Under the pieces are notes generated by a model. That model was given only the letters and a program-made list of their open reading frames with translations. It was not told the origin of the DNA and did not search any database. Of a stretch of DNA of 64,000 bases, positions 53,997 through 61,438 are shown piece after piece. Within the stretch, counting starts at the first letter, position 1; the number at the start of each line of letters is the position of its first letter. A program made the translations under genes and the position numbers. This stretch comes from an uncultured Oscillospiraceae bacterium (GTDB lineage: Bacteria; Bacillota; Clostridia; Oscillospirales; Acutalibacteraceae). The stretch covers positions 62,001 to 126,000 of the forward strand of contig CABULH010000007.1 of NCBI GenBank assembly GCA_902492455.1, written 5' to 3'.

Positions 53997-56371
53997 CAGT
54001 CTCCCACTCCCCTCATCGCCAGCGCTTTTGACTGCAGCTGCAGAAGTTTATAATAGATTCCTTTCTGGGCAACCAGTTCTGCATGGGTACCACTTTCCGC
54101 CACGCGCCCATTGTCCAGCACAATCAGACGATCTGCGCCTCGAAGGGTGGACAATCGATGTGCTATGGATATGGTGGTCCGGCCCTTTACCAATTGATCC
54201 AATGAGGCCTGGATTGCCCGTTCGGTTTCGGTGTCCACCGAAGCGGTCGCCTCATCCAGCACCAAAATCTGAGGATTTGCCAGTATTGCCCGGGCAATGG
54301 ACAGCCGCTGCCTTTCCCCTCCGGACAAATTCCGTCCGCCGGCGCCAATAATAGTGTCATATCCGTCCGGCAACCGGCAGATAAAGCTGTGAGCACTGGC
54401 AGCGATAGCCGCTTCCACAATCTCATCCCGGGTGGCCTCCGGCCGGGCATAGGCAATATTTTCTGCTACGGTACCCATGAAAATATAAGTTTCCTGGCTT
54501 ACCATAGCCACTGCCCCCCGCAGAGAGGAAAAAGCGATTTTCCGTATGTCCGTTCCGTCCATCAGAATCTCACCGCTATCAGCGTCATACAAGCGTGACA
54601 TCAGGTTTACCAAGGTGGATTTTCCAGCTCCGGAGCGTCCTACTATTCCCAGCATCTCTCCGGCCTTTACCGAAAAGCTCACATCCTGTAATACCGGTTT
54701 GTTTGGCTCATAGCTGAAATTGACATGTTTCAGTTCAATATTTCCCTTTAATTTCATCTGTAAAGGATGATCGCTTTCCACTATTTCCGGCTGGGAATCG
54801 ATGATTTCAAAAATTCTCTGAGCGGAATTCATACTTTCCGCCCACCATTGAAACACATGAGAAAAGAAATCCATCGGTCCCTGGAGCATGCCAAGATAGC
54901 CGACAAAGGTAATCAGCTGGCCATAGGAAAACTGATCGGGCCGATAAAGAATCAGCAAGGCTCCGATACTCCAAATAATAACAGTAGGGATATCCCGGGC
55001 CACCGCATACGCCATATCGAAGCCGTTGCGATAACGAACCACGGACAGCTCTGCATTTCTTACCCGATCATTATTTTTGCGGAACCGCTGATTTTCGTTA
55101 TCCTCCTTGCCGAATGCCCGTACTACCCGGGCGCCGGTAAAGGAATCGTTGAGAACAGAATACATGGAACGGGTAACCCGTGCACGCCGGCCATGAGCAT
55201 GCCAAATCCGCGGCAGAAGATGATAGCTGATCAGCATCAGCGGAGGCAGCATGCAAAGAGCAGCCACTGCCAGCTGCCAATTCATACTGAACATTATGAA
55301 GGCTGTCACCAGTATAGTGAGCACATTAAACAGCAGATATGGTAGTCCATCAATGAAAAAATGCATCACTTCATTGGCATCATTATTGACTCGCTGCATT
55401 AGACTGCCGGTCTGCCGTCTGGTGAAAAATCCAATAGACAGCCGCTGCAGTGAAGCAAACACACTGTTCTTCAGCTTGCAAACCACTCCCGGCACCATAT
55501 AGGCGGTCATACGGCCGTGTATAACGCCTGTCACCTGCTGCAGAACCTTCACCACCACCAGCACCAGGGTCAGCAGCCCCAGCAGCAAAAGGAAGTGATT
55601 GCCTGCACCAAGAGCCTCAGCAAAGGTTGCATCCCTGGAAAGAATTTTATCATACAGTATCGTGCCAGATAGATAAGGCCATATGGCACTGAAAATGCCG
55701 GAAAGAACAATACATAAAAGCATCACCGCCACACGCCAGCGATATTCCTTGAAGTAGGAGAGGATCCGGGCAAATACCGTCCGTTTTTCCATGCATCGCG
55801 GACAGATTGCCCGTTCCTGTTCAGGATAGGGCATACCGCATTTGGGGCAGTATTTCACCTCGCCGCCGTGTCCACCTCTTCGGGGACCTCCAGGTCCTCT
55901 GGAAGACTGCTTATCGTCAGACTCCCCTTCCCTGTTTTCACCCTTCTTTTCCACGTCACTGTGAAGCATTTGCGACAATGTATCTGCAAAATGCCGCATC
56001 TCCCGCATCTTGTCGCTGGTGAAACGACAAATCCAGGTTTCCACACCACGGATATCCACCACCAGCAAACCGCCGACAATTTGGTTGCAAACCTGCGGCT
56101 TAGCCAAATCGGATAAGGAATAGACATAGGTTTCTCCGATATCCTCGGGACGCACGGTCCGTGTTTTTCGCTGTGCACCGGAAAACGCCATTTCATCTGA
56201 GAAAGCACTGACGGCAAAAATTAAACGCTTCTCATCCAGAAGCAGATAAGAGGTACGCAGTTCTCCTTCTGCCGTTATGTTTGCACACGCGAATTCCAGC
56301 GGCTCTATTTCCAGCTTATGGGATGCCAACGCATCCAAAAGACCTTTGGGTATGTTGAGATTATCCTTCAA
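53996..56371 (-). CDS. ABC exporter (permease-ATPase) with N-terminal PH-like and zinc-ribbon region
   Basis: A 791-residue half-exporter, first in the operon. Residues about 1-130 contain the beta-rich region (TSYLLLDEKRLIFAVSAF), then a Gly/Arg-rich linker and a zinc ribbon CPKCG...CPRC (about 175-195). Six membrane helices follow, and the ATPase has GRSGAGKST, LSGGERQRLS and DEATASVD. It resembles the 51184 gene throughout, so the pair looks like an old duplication forming a heterodimer. The substrate is unknown. Confidence 0.9.
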   Translation of the reverse strand: MKDNLNIPKGLLDALASHKLEIEPLEFACANITAEGELRTSYLLLDEKRLIFAVSAFSDEMAFSGAQRKTRTVRPEDIGETYVYSLSDLAKPQVCNQIVGGLLVVDIRGVETWICRFTSDKMREMRHFADTLSQMLHSDVEKKGENREGESDDKQSSRGPGGPRRGGHGGEVKYCPKCGMPYPEQERAICPRCMEKRTVFARILSYFKEYRWRVAVMLLCIVLSGIFSAIWPYLSGTILYDKILSRDATFAEALGAGNHFLLLLGLLTLVLVVVKVLQQVTGVIHGRMTAYMVPGVVCKLKNSVFASLQRLSIGFFTRRQTGSLMQRVNNDANEVMHFFIDGLPYLLFNVLTILVTAFIMFSMNWQLAVAALCMLPPLMLISYHLLPRIWHAHGRRARVTRSMYSVLNDSFTGARVVRAFGKEDNENQRFRKNNDRVRNAELSVVRYRNGFDMAYAVARDIPTVIIWSIGALLILYRPDQFSYGQLITFVGYLGMLQGPMDFFSHVFQWWAESMNSAQRIFEIIDSQPEIVESDHPLQMKLKGNIELKHVNFSYEPNKPVLQDVSFSVKAGEMLGIVGRSGAGKSTLVNLMSRLYDADSGEILMDGTDIRKIAFSSLRGAVAMVSQETYIFMGTVAENIAYARPEATRDEIVEAAIAASAHSFICRLPDGYDTIIGAGGRNLSGGERQRLSIARAILANPQILVLDEATASVDTETERAIQASLDQLVKGRTTISIAHRLSTLRGADRLIVLDNGRVAESGTHAELVAQKGIYYKLLQLQSKALAMRGVGD

Positions 56372-56422
56372 ATCTATCTCCTCCTCTCCGGAGCAATCGA
56401 TACATTTCTATTCTCTAGGGAA

Positions 56423-56464
56423 CAGCAGGCGTCCCGCATGATGAACCATGCGGGACGCCTGCTG
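56423..56464. repeat. Perfect 18-bp hairpin between rnpB and the ABC operon
   Basis: 56423-56440 and 56447-56464 are exact complements around ATGAAC, GC-rich, with no T run on either side. It may shape the rnpB 3' end or the leader of the ABC operon. A smaller hairpin lies at about 56471-56487. Confidence 0.75.
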
Positions 56465-56501
56465 CGTCAACCTGAAAATGATTCAGGCAAGTTTTAAAAG
56501 A

Positions 56502-56835
56502 ATGAGCGGACCTGTAAGCCGAGTTCTGTCTTGGACAGTCATCTATCTCGACCATGTGTTGCCACATAGCTCAAGCCGCCTTTTGAAGCACATCGGGCCA
56601 ATGTATCGCTTCGGCTGGCGTTGCACCGGATAGGGTTTGCAGGGCCATACAGTCTCCTGTATGCCGGTGAGCTCTTACCTCGCCTTTCCACCCTTACCGC
56701 AAAATGCGGCGGTATATCTCTGTTGCACTTTCCCTGGGGTCGCCCCCGGCGGCCGTTAGCCGTTATCCCGCCCTATGGAGCTCGGACTTTCCTCATGCTG
56801 ATAAACAGCACGCGACTGTCCGGTCCGCTCATGGT
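56502..56835 (-). ncRNA. rnpB: RNase P RNA (bacterial class A type)
   Basis: Read on the minus strand, the 5' end pairs with the 3' end (GAGCGGACC and GGTCCGCTC). Near the 5' end is the universal GAGGAAAGTCCGAGCTCC, followed by the GGGAAAGTGCAACAGA region and, near the 3' end, ACAGAACTCGGCTTACAGG. The length is about 334 bases. It processes tRNA 5' ends with RnpA. A promoter lies just upstream. Confidence 0.95.
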
Positions 56836-56839
56836 TATG

Positions 56840-56868
56840 ATTCTAAATTAAATTAGAGTATTTGTCAA
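56840..56868 (-). promoter_or_regulatory. Main promoter of rnpB
   Basis: On the minus strand TTGACA (56868-56863), a 17-base spacer and TAGAAT (56845-56840) place the start right at the mature 5' end. Confidence 0.85.
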
Positions 56869-56944
56869 TGAACAGTGATGTAATTTCCCAATTTACAGCC
56901 TTGTTCTGATTTGAAAAAAGATAGATCGGCACGAATGATACCCT

Positions 56945-56972
56945 ATTTTATCATTTCAAGCCATATTGTCAA
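56945..56972 (-). promoter_or_regulatory. Possible second upstream rnpB promoter
   Basis: TTGACA (56972-56967), 16 bases and TAAAAT (56950-56945) on the minus strand, about 100 bases before the main promoter. Confidence 0.5.
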
Positions 56973-56997
56973 GAACACATAGATGACTTTTTATTAA

Positions 56998-57450
56998 TTA
57001 TTTTTGTTTTATTGATTTATTCATCAGCTTATGAGGCACATGACCATCCATATGCTCTTCGCCACATACGGCATAGCCAAGCTTTTCATAAAAGCCGATG
57101 GCCCGGATCTGCGCATCCAGCAGCACCATCTTCGCCCCAAGAACTGCGGCTTTTCGTTCCATTTCCTTAACCAGAATTCTGCCGAAGCCATGTTGTCGCC
57201 ACTCCTTTTCCACCGCCAGCCGGCCGATACCCATGATCCCCTGATGGCTGTCCCGCCAATATAACCGGCCGGTTCCAGCCGGAAAACCGTTTGCCAGCAA
57301 AAGCAGATGCCAGGAAACGTCATCCGTTTGATCCAGTTCCAACTCCTGCGCATACCCCTGTTCGTCGCAGAACACATGGATACGTATGGTAAACGGAAGG
57401 GTCAGATCATCCGGTTTACGCAACCAACAGAGTTCGGTTTTGGGCTTCAT
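56998..57450 (-). CDS. GNAT-family N-acetyltransferase (ElaA-like group)
   Basis: A 150-residue GNAT enzyme. VFCDEQGYAQELELD near residue 27 is typical of the ElaA/PhnO-type group, WHLLLLANG and the acetyl-CoA loop WRQHGFGRILV (near 84) follow, and it ends FYEKLGYAVCGEEHMDGHVPH. The substrate is unknown. It is divergent from the tyrosine recombinase gene of the switch. Confidence 0.88.
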   Translation of the reverse strand: MKPKTELCWLRKPDDLTLPFTIRIHVFCDEQGYAQELELDQTDDVSWHLLLLANGFPAGTGRLYWRDSHQGIMGIGRLAVEKEWRQHGFGRILVKEMERKAAVLGAKMVLLDAQIRAIGFYEKLGYAVCGEEHMDGHVPHKLMNKSIKQK

Positions 57451-57588
57451 ATAGAGCTTCCTCCTGATGATGAAAATGATCCTTATTTTAGCAAAATTAT
57501 AGATTTCTGTCTATATTGGCGGCATATATGCGGTTATACTGAAACCGGGAAGGGCATGATAAGAAAAACTATCATGGAGGGAAAGACA

Positions 57589-58419
57589 TTGGAAGGCAAT
57601 ATCAAGTCTATTATGTTGTTTGAGCAATATTTGAAAGAGGAGGAAAAGAGCCGGGCCACCATCGAGAAATACCTGCGGGATCTGCGAGGATTTATGGTGT
57701 TTCTCAAGGAAAGACCTATTGGTAAAGATATAACCATAGCCTATAAGGAACACTTATGCAGTCTCTATTCTCCTGTCAGCGTTAACTCTATGCTGGCGGC
57801 ACTCAACTGTTATCTTCGTTTTGCTGGACTGCCGCATTGCTGTGTAAAACTGCTGAAGGTTCAGCGAAAAATTTTTGCCTCTGCAGACCGTGAATTAAGT
57901 AAAAGTGAATATCTTCGTCTACTAAAAACCGCAGGAAACTCTCGGTTGTCTCTGCTGATACAAACTATTTGCGGTACCGGCATCCGCGTCAGTGAGCTGC
58001 GTTATATTACTGTGGACTCCGTATGCAGCGGGAAAGCAGTAGTCAGCTGCAAAAATAAAACACGGGTCATCTTCATCCCCGTGCCACTGCAGAAATTATT
58101 AAAAAGCTATGTAAAAAAATCCGGAATTGCCAATGGTCCGATTTTTGTCAGCAAAACAGGCAGACCTCTGGATCGCAGCAATATCTGGCGGGATATGAAA
58201 TCCTTATGCGGACAGGCGGGTATTTCCCCGGATAAGGTATTTCCCCACAATCTGCGTCACCTCTTCGCGCGTACTTTTTATTCTATTGAAAAAGACATTG
58301 TGAAACTGGCCGATCTTTTGGGCCACAGCAGCATCAATACCACGCGTATCTATACCATGGAAACCGGTGATGAGTATATTAGTCGTCTGGAACGCATGCA
58401 GCTGATTCTGACAACATAA
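57589..58419 (+). CDS. Tyrosine recombinase/integrase of the invertible switch
   Basis: A 276-residue tyrosine recombinase with an N-terminal core-binding domain (about 5-85) and a catalytic domain. Active-site residues seen: Arg in GTGIRVSEL, Lys in CKNKTRVI, His-X2-Arg in HNLRHLFAR, His in LGHSSIN and Tyr in TTRIYT. The TTG at 57589 has GGAGGG seven bases upstream; ATG 57556 or 57574 are poorer options. Its stop codon lies inside the left palindromic site, so inversion would leave the protein unchanged. It is the likely driver of inversion (inference). Confidence 0.9.
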   Translation: MEGNIKSIMLFEQYLKEEEKSRATIEKYLRDLRGFMVFLKERPIGKDITIAYKEHLCSLYSPVSVNSMLAALNCYLRFAGLPHCCVKLLKVQRKIFASADRELSKSEYLRLLKTAGNSRLSLLIQTICGTGIRVSELRYITVDSVCSGKAVVSCKNKTRVIFIPVPLQKLLKSYVKKSGIANGPIFVSKTGRPLDRSNIWRDMKSLCGQAGISPDKVFPHNLRHLFARTFYSIEKDIVKLADLLGHSSINTTRIYTMETGDEYISRLERMQLILTT

Positions 58420-58443
58420 TGAGAATTATGTTGTCAGAATCAG
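58402..58443. repeat. Left palindromic site of the putative invertible segment
   Basis: A perfect 19-bp inverted repeat around GAGA (58402-58420 with 58425-58443). The inner 10-bp arms ACAACATAAT and ATTATGTTGT are shared with the right site; the outer 9 bp are particular to this one. Such arms with an asymmetric centre are how tyrosine recombinase sites are built. No T run follows, so it is a poor terminator. Confidence 0.85.
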
Positions 58444-58463
58444 AAGGGTCCTCAGGTTAAAAT

Positions 58464-58532
58464 AAAAAAAGGCACAACAAAATTAGCTGGAAAATTTTGT
58501 ACAATCTTCCGGCTTGTTTTTTGTGCCTTTTC
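58464..58532. terminator. Bidirectional terminator inside the invertible segment
   Basis: An 11-bp outer stem (58467-58477 with 58521-58531) encloses two small hairpins (478-499 and 501-517 region). A7 on the left and TTTTCT on the right let it act in either direction, so it blocks read-through from the recombinase gene in both orientations. Confidence 0.75.
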
Positions 58533-58564
58533 TATTGTATAGGCGGTTTTTGAAGAGTTATGTA

Positions 58565-58593
58565 TTGCAGGAACAAGTAAACTGTGGTATATT
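58565..58593 (+). promoter_or_regulatory. Promoter inside the invertible segment, facing the HD-GYP gene
   Basis: TTGCAG (58565-58570), 17-base spacer, TATATT (58588-58593). The predicted transcript would pass through the right palindrome before the HD-GYP start at 58715. Confidence 0.72.
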
Positions 58594-58624
58594 AAATCTA
58601 GCTTTTTAAGCTGGGTTGATCATA

Positions 58625-58658
58625 CTTTTACAACATAATTCTCATTATGTTGTAAAAG
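58625..58658. repeat. Right palindromic site of the putative invertible segment
   Basis: A perfect 15-bp inverted repeat around TCTC (58625-58639 with 58644-58658). The inner 10-bp arms equal those of the left site and the centre is the reverse complement of GAGA. The outer arm is CTTTT with AAAAG. Confidence 0.85.
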
Positions 58659-58714
58659 CCTCGAACTTCTCTGTACATATCACTACAATGCCCACTATAA
58701 ACGAGGGATAATCC

Positions 58715-59347
58715 ATGCACTCCAATGAGCTTGCAAAAATCAATATGCTGGAAAGCTATTTTCAACGGCTTCCGCGGTTTATTCAAAACCACAGCCAAGC
58801 AGTGGCTTATTATACGGAGATGCTGATGAAGCAGCTTGTGATTCTTCAAGAAGAGATGGCATATCTTCCTCCTGCTCTTTTGCCTAAAGCCGATTTATTG
58901 GGACGGTACCATGATATCGGCAAAGTAGGAATTTCCAATGAAATATGGGAAGCTGCCGCTCCTTTAAAGCCTATGGAAAAGAAACTTGTGCAGATGCATC
59001 CAATTATCGGAGCCTACATTGTTCAGGAAGAAATAAAGCCTTTATTATCCATCGTTATGTCTGCTGATATTTCTGTCTGTTTGGCACAAAGCTGTGCCTG
59101 TCACCACGAACACTGGAACGGAAAAGGCTATCCCTTTCAGCTGAAGAGAGAAGAAATTCCTCTCTGTGCCCGTATAGTGGGAATCGCCGATGCTTTTGAT
59201 GCCATGACCGCTGATCGTCCTTATCATAAAGGCATCTCTAAAGAGGCGGCGCTACGGGAAATCAGAAAAAATGCCGGCAAACAATTTGATCCAAATCTGG
59301 CTCGCATATTTTGTTATCTTATGCAGGATCGAGCATTGGTGGGATGA
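58715..59347 (+). CDS. HD-GYP domain protein, probable c-di-GMP phosphodiesterase
   Basis: A 210-residue stand-alone HD-GYP protein with no sensor domain or membrane segment. Metal and catalytic residues seen: HD at 66-67 in YHDIGKVGI, His95 in MHPIIGAY, HHE at 130-132, GKGYP at 136-140 and Asp159 in ADAFDAMTADRPY. The family hydrolyses c-di-GMP; activity here is inferred. GAGGG lies seven bases before the ATG. The only clear promoter lies in the invertible segment upstream. It converges with the DUF6514 gene, with five bases between the stops. Confidence 0.9.
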   Translation: MHSNELAKINMLESYFQRLPRFIQNHSQAVAYYTEMLMKQLVILQEEMAYLPPALLPKADLLGRYHDIGKVGISNEIWEAAAPLKPMEKKLVQMHPIIGAYIVQEEIKPLLSIVMSADISVCLAQSCACHHEHWNGKGYPFQLKREEIPLCARIVGIADAFDAMTADRPYHKGISKEAALREIRKNAGKQFDPNLARIFCYLMQDRALVG

Positions 59348-59352
59348 GGATG

Positions 59353-59640
59353 TCATGCAGTGCCAATGATGAGATAAGCTAATTTCGATATTGATACCCT
59401 GTTCAAAGAATTCGAAAATCGGTCATTCGCATCGACCATATCCGGCGCAGCCAAATAATTTTCAACAATTTCAGGAAGGTGAATAGGTGACAAATTTTCA
59501 CAATTGCACACAGCAATAAGCGCTTCTATTGATTCCCTGTGCAGGCTGATGTCGCATATAGTGATCTCATCACATTGAATACCAAAAGAATCGTATGTTT
59601 TGCCGTCTAGGCAATATGTACCTTTTATCATCTGATACAT
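59353..59640 (-). CDS. DUF6514-like protein controlled by a c-di-GMP riboswitch
   Basis: A 95-residue (or 92-residue) soluble protein. YDSFGIQCDEITICDIS, LIAVCNCENLSPIHLPEIVENYL is shortened to its core LSPIHLPEIVENYL, which matches my memory of DUF6514, a Clostridial family of unknown function. The start may be the ATG at 59640 or the one at 59631, which has AAGG nine bases upstream. It lies downstream of a promoter, a GEMM riboswitch and a terminator, so its expression should follow c-di-GMP. Confidence 0.72.
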   Translation of the reverse strand: MYQMIKGTYCLDGKTYDSFGIQCDEITICDISLHRESIEALIAVCNCENLSPIHLPEIVENYLAAPDMVDANDRFSNSLNRVSISKLAYLIIGTA

Positions 59641-59713
59641 CCTTCAATACACCCTTCTTCTTTTTGTCATACCAAAACCTGTGCAAACGAAAAGCTTGCC
59701 GGTGACAGTGCAT

Positions 59714-59754
59714 AACAAAAAGACACTGCTCAATTTATTGAGAGTCAGTGTATT
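59714..59754 (-). terminator. Intrinsic terminator of the riboswitch expression platform
   Basis: On the minus strand CACTG and CTCAA pair with TTGAG and CAGTG around TAAA, with a small bulge, then TCTTTTT. It sits between the aptamer and the DUF6514 gene. Confidence 0.82.
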
Positions 59755-59755
59755 G

Positions 59756-59841
59756 ATGTTGCAACTGGCTGTCATGTCCAAGGACGAAGACCCTATAGCT
59801 TTGCGTCGCCGGTTTTCACCGGTTTTGCCAAATATTTGATT
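59756..59841 (-). promoter_or_regulatory. c-di-GMP-I (GEMM) riboswitch
   Basis: Minus strand. It starts TTTGGCAAAACC; a stem CCGGT/ACCGG is capped by a GAAA tetraloop, then GACGCAAAGCTATAGGGTC, a second helix with GTCC/GGAC, and GACAGCCAGTTGC. These are the conserved GEMM-I elements, including the tetraloop receptor region. The GG before CAAAACC keeps the guanine position expected for c-di-GMP rather than the cGAMP variant (alignment by eye). It lies in the leader of the DUF6514 gene. Confidence 0.92.
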
Positions 59842-59847
59842 TCTACT

Positions 59848-59876
59848 AAAATAACATACATTCCAATAATTGTCAA
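59848..59876 (-). promoter_or_regulatory. Promoter of the riboswitch-DUF6514 transcript
   Basis: On the minus strand TTGACA (59876-59871), 17-base spacer and TATTTT (59853-59848). The predicted start falls right at the aptamer. Confidence 0.85.
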
Positions 59877-59976
59877 TAAGTAAACCTTAAATTTTCCTCT
59901 CAATTCTATTCAGTATAAGCAGCTGAATGAATTCAAAACAAAAGCTTATCGCCTCTTTCGCTGACATCGGAACATA

Positions 59977-60016
59977 AAAAACTCCGCAGATTCAAATGAA
60001 TCTGCGGAGTTTTTTA
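59977..60016. terminator. Terminator downstream of gap
   Basis: A 14-bp stem AACTCCGCAGATTC with its complement and a T6 run. It ends the gap transcript and could act on both strands. Nothing else was recognised between 59880 and 59976. Confidence 0.9.
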
Positions 60017-60042
60017 TGATTTTCTATTAATATCGGCAGAAA

Positions 60043-61062
60043 TTATTCCGCGTCAACCTTGCTCATGTGAGCAATCAGATCCAGAACCTTGTTGCTGTAG
60101 CCCCACTCATTGTCATACCAGGAAACCAGCTTAAAGAAGTTGGGGTTCAGCGCGATACCAGCGGTGGCATCATAGATGGAGGTACGGGAATCGGAATAGA
60201 AATCGGAAGAAACCACCGCATCCTCGGTGTAGCCCAGAATACCCTTCATGTAGGTCTCAGACGCCTCTTTGATAGCGGCGTTGATCTCTTCCATGGTGGT
60301 GGACTTCTCGGTGCGGACAGTCAGATCGACAACAGAAACGTCCAGAGTCGGCACGCGGAAAGCCATACCGGTCAACTTGCCCTTAACTTCCGGAATAACC
60401 AGAGCGCAGGCCTTGGCAGCACCGGTGGAGGAGGGAATGATGTTGCCGGCAGCGGCGCGGCCGCCTCTCCAGTCTTTGGCCGAAGGACCATCAACAGTCT
60501 TCTGGGTAGCAGTGGTGGAGTGAACGGTGGTCATCAAGCCTTCTACAATGCCGAACTTGTCGTTGATCACCTTGGTGAGAGGCGCCAGGCAGTTGGTGGT
60601 GCAGGAAGCGTTGGAGACAACCTTCATATCCTTAGTATATTTGTCAAGGTTAACGCCGCAGACGAAAGTGGGGGTTTCCTTATCCTTCGCGGGAGCGGAG
60701 ATCACGACTTTCTTGGCGCCGGCCGCCAGATGAGCGCTGGCCTTTTCAGTGGTGCAGAAAACACCGGTGGATTCCACCACGTAGTCCGCGCCGCATTCTG
60801 CCCACTTGATATCGGCAGGATTCTTCTCAGCATAGACGCAGATCGGCTTGCCGTTGACAACCAGCTTGCCGTTCTCGGCTTTGATCTCACCGTCAAATTT
60901 GCCGTGGATGGTATCATAGGTCACCATGTAAACCATATAATCCACATCGATAAAAGGATCATTGATACCCACAACCTCAAATTTTTCCGGCTGGGCGACA
61001 GCGGCACGGAACACCAGACGGCCGATGCGGCCAAAACCGTTGATGCCAACTTTAATAGCCAT
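60043..61062 (-). CDS. gap: Glyceraldehyde-3-phosphate dehydrogenase (type I)
   Basis: Glycolytic NAD-dependent enzyme. Seen are the Rossmann GINGFGRIGRLVFRA, the catalytic Cys in SNASCTTNCLAPL, and the C-terminal SWYDNEWGYSNKVLDL. The 339-residue length is normal. A strong GGAGGT precedes the ATG, its codon use is highly biased, and its own promoter and terminator are present, all fitting high expression. Confidence 0.98.
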   Translation of the reverse strand: MAIKVGINGFGRIGRLVFRAAVAQPEKFEVVGINDPFIDVDYMVYMVTYDTIHGKFDGEIKAENGKLVVNGKPICVYAEKNPADIKWAECGADYVVESTGVFCTTEKASAHLAAGAKKVVISAPAKDKETPTFVCGVNLDKYTKDMKVVSNASCTTNCLAPLTKVINDKFGIVEGLMTTVHSTTATQKTVDGPSAKDWRGGRAAAGNIIPSSTGAAKACALVIPEVKGKLTGMAFRVPTLDVSVVDLTVRTEKSTTMEEINAAIKEASETYMKGILGYTEDAVVSSDFYSDSRTSIYDATAGIALNPNFFKLVSWYDNEWGYSNKVLDLIAHMSKVDAE

Positions 61063-61097
61063 GATAAACTACCTCCAAATCTTTTATTTCTTTTAGT

Positions 61098-61126
61098 ATT
61101 CTACCCTTTTTTCCTTTATATTTCAA
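61098..61126 (-). promoter_or_regulatory. Promoter of gap
   Basis: On the minus strand TTGAAA (61126-61121), 17-base spacer and TAGAAT (61103-61098), 36 bases before the start codon. Confidence 0.8.
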
Positions 61127-61270
61127 GGAGTTTGATAAACAATTAACTGTCCATTCATCACTTTCGTTATGTTAACTAAAAGCGGTTGAATTCCTCAGGA
61201 ATAATTCTGGCATTTAGCGTCCTTCGCCCAGTTTCTACTAGATTATTTGCCGGATATGGGGTATAATAAC

Positions 61271-61400
61271 CTCACGGTGTAAGCCGAAGCCTTGCTGCGC
61301 AAGGCTTCGGACGCCTGAGAGAACATTGAACCACGCCGAAATGGTCAAGCCGTTTCGAACTAAGAAAGGCTCCTCACGCCGCTTTGTGGTATACATTTTG
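61271..61400 (+). ncRNA. Structured RNA candidate (leader or small RNA), unidentified
   Basis: After a TATAAT at 61262-61267, bases 61271-61319 fold into one long stem: CTCA with TGAG, GGTGT with ACGCC, and an 11-bp stem CCGAAGCCTTG with its complement. A second part to about 61400 contains another CCTCACG copy that could compete for the TGAG segment. It lies before the 61439 gene. It does not match any riboswitch class I know; it could be a leader or a separate RNA. Confidence 0.4.
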
Positions 61401-61438
61401 AATCCGTCAACTTTTGCAACAAATTGGAGTTTGTGTAT

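Larger units (their letters stand above)
58425..58639. other. Putative invertible promoter segment (about 215 bp)
   Basis: The DNA between the centres of two palindromic sites whose central tetranucleotides are reverse complements (GAGA, TCTC). It contains a terminator (58464-58532) and a promoter (58565-58593). In this orientation the promoter reads into the HD-GYP gene. Inverted, it would read against the recombinase gene and the terminator would insulate the HD-GYP gene. The site pair and promoter are seen; inversion is inferred. Confidence 0.7.

Noticed and set aside
51184..56371. Cyanophycin metabolism locus
   Set aside because: DUF1854 and exporters are shared with those loci, but no cyanophycin synthetase or cyanophycinase gene is in the window.
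60067..61146. Long open frame (359 codons) antisense to gap
   Set aside because: It mirrors the codon bias of gap on the other strand, has low-complexity Gly/Asp content and no family match.
61271..61400. TPP, glycine or T-box riboswitch
   Set aside because: A CTGAGAG string is present, but the TPP 3' motif, the glycine aptamer core and the T-box GGTGGNACCGCG motif are absent.
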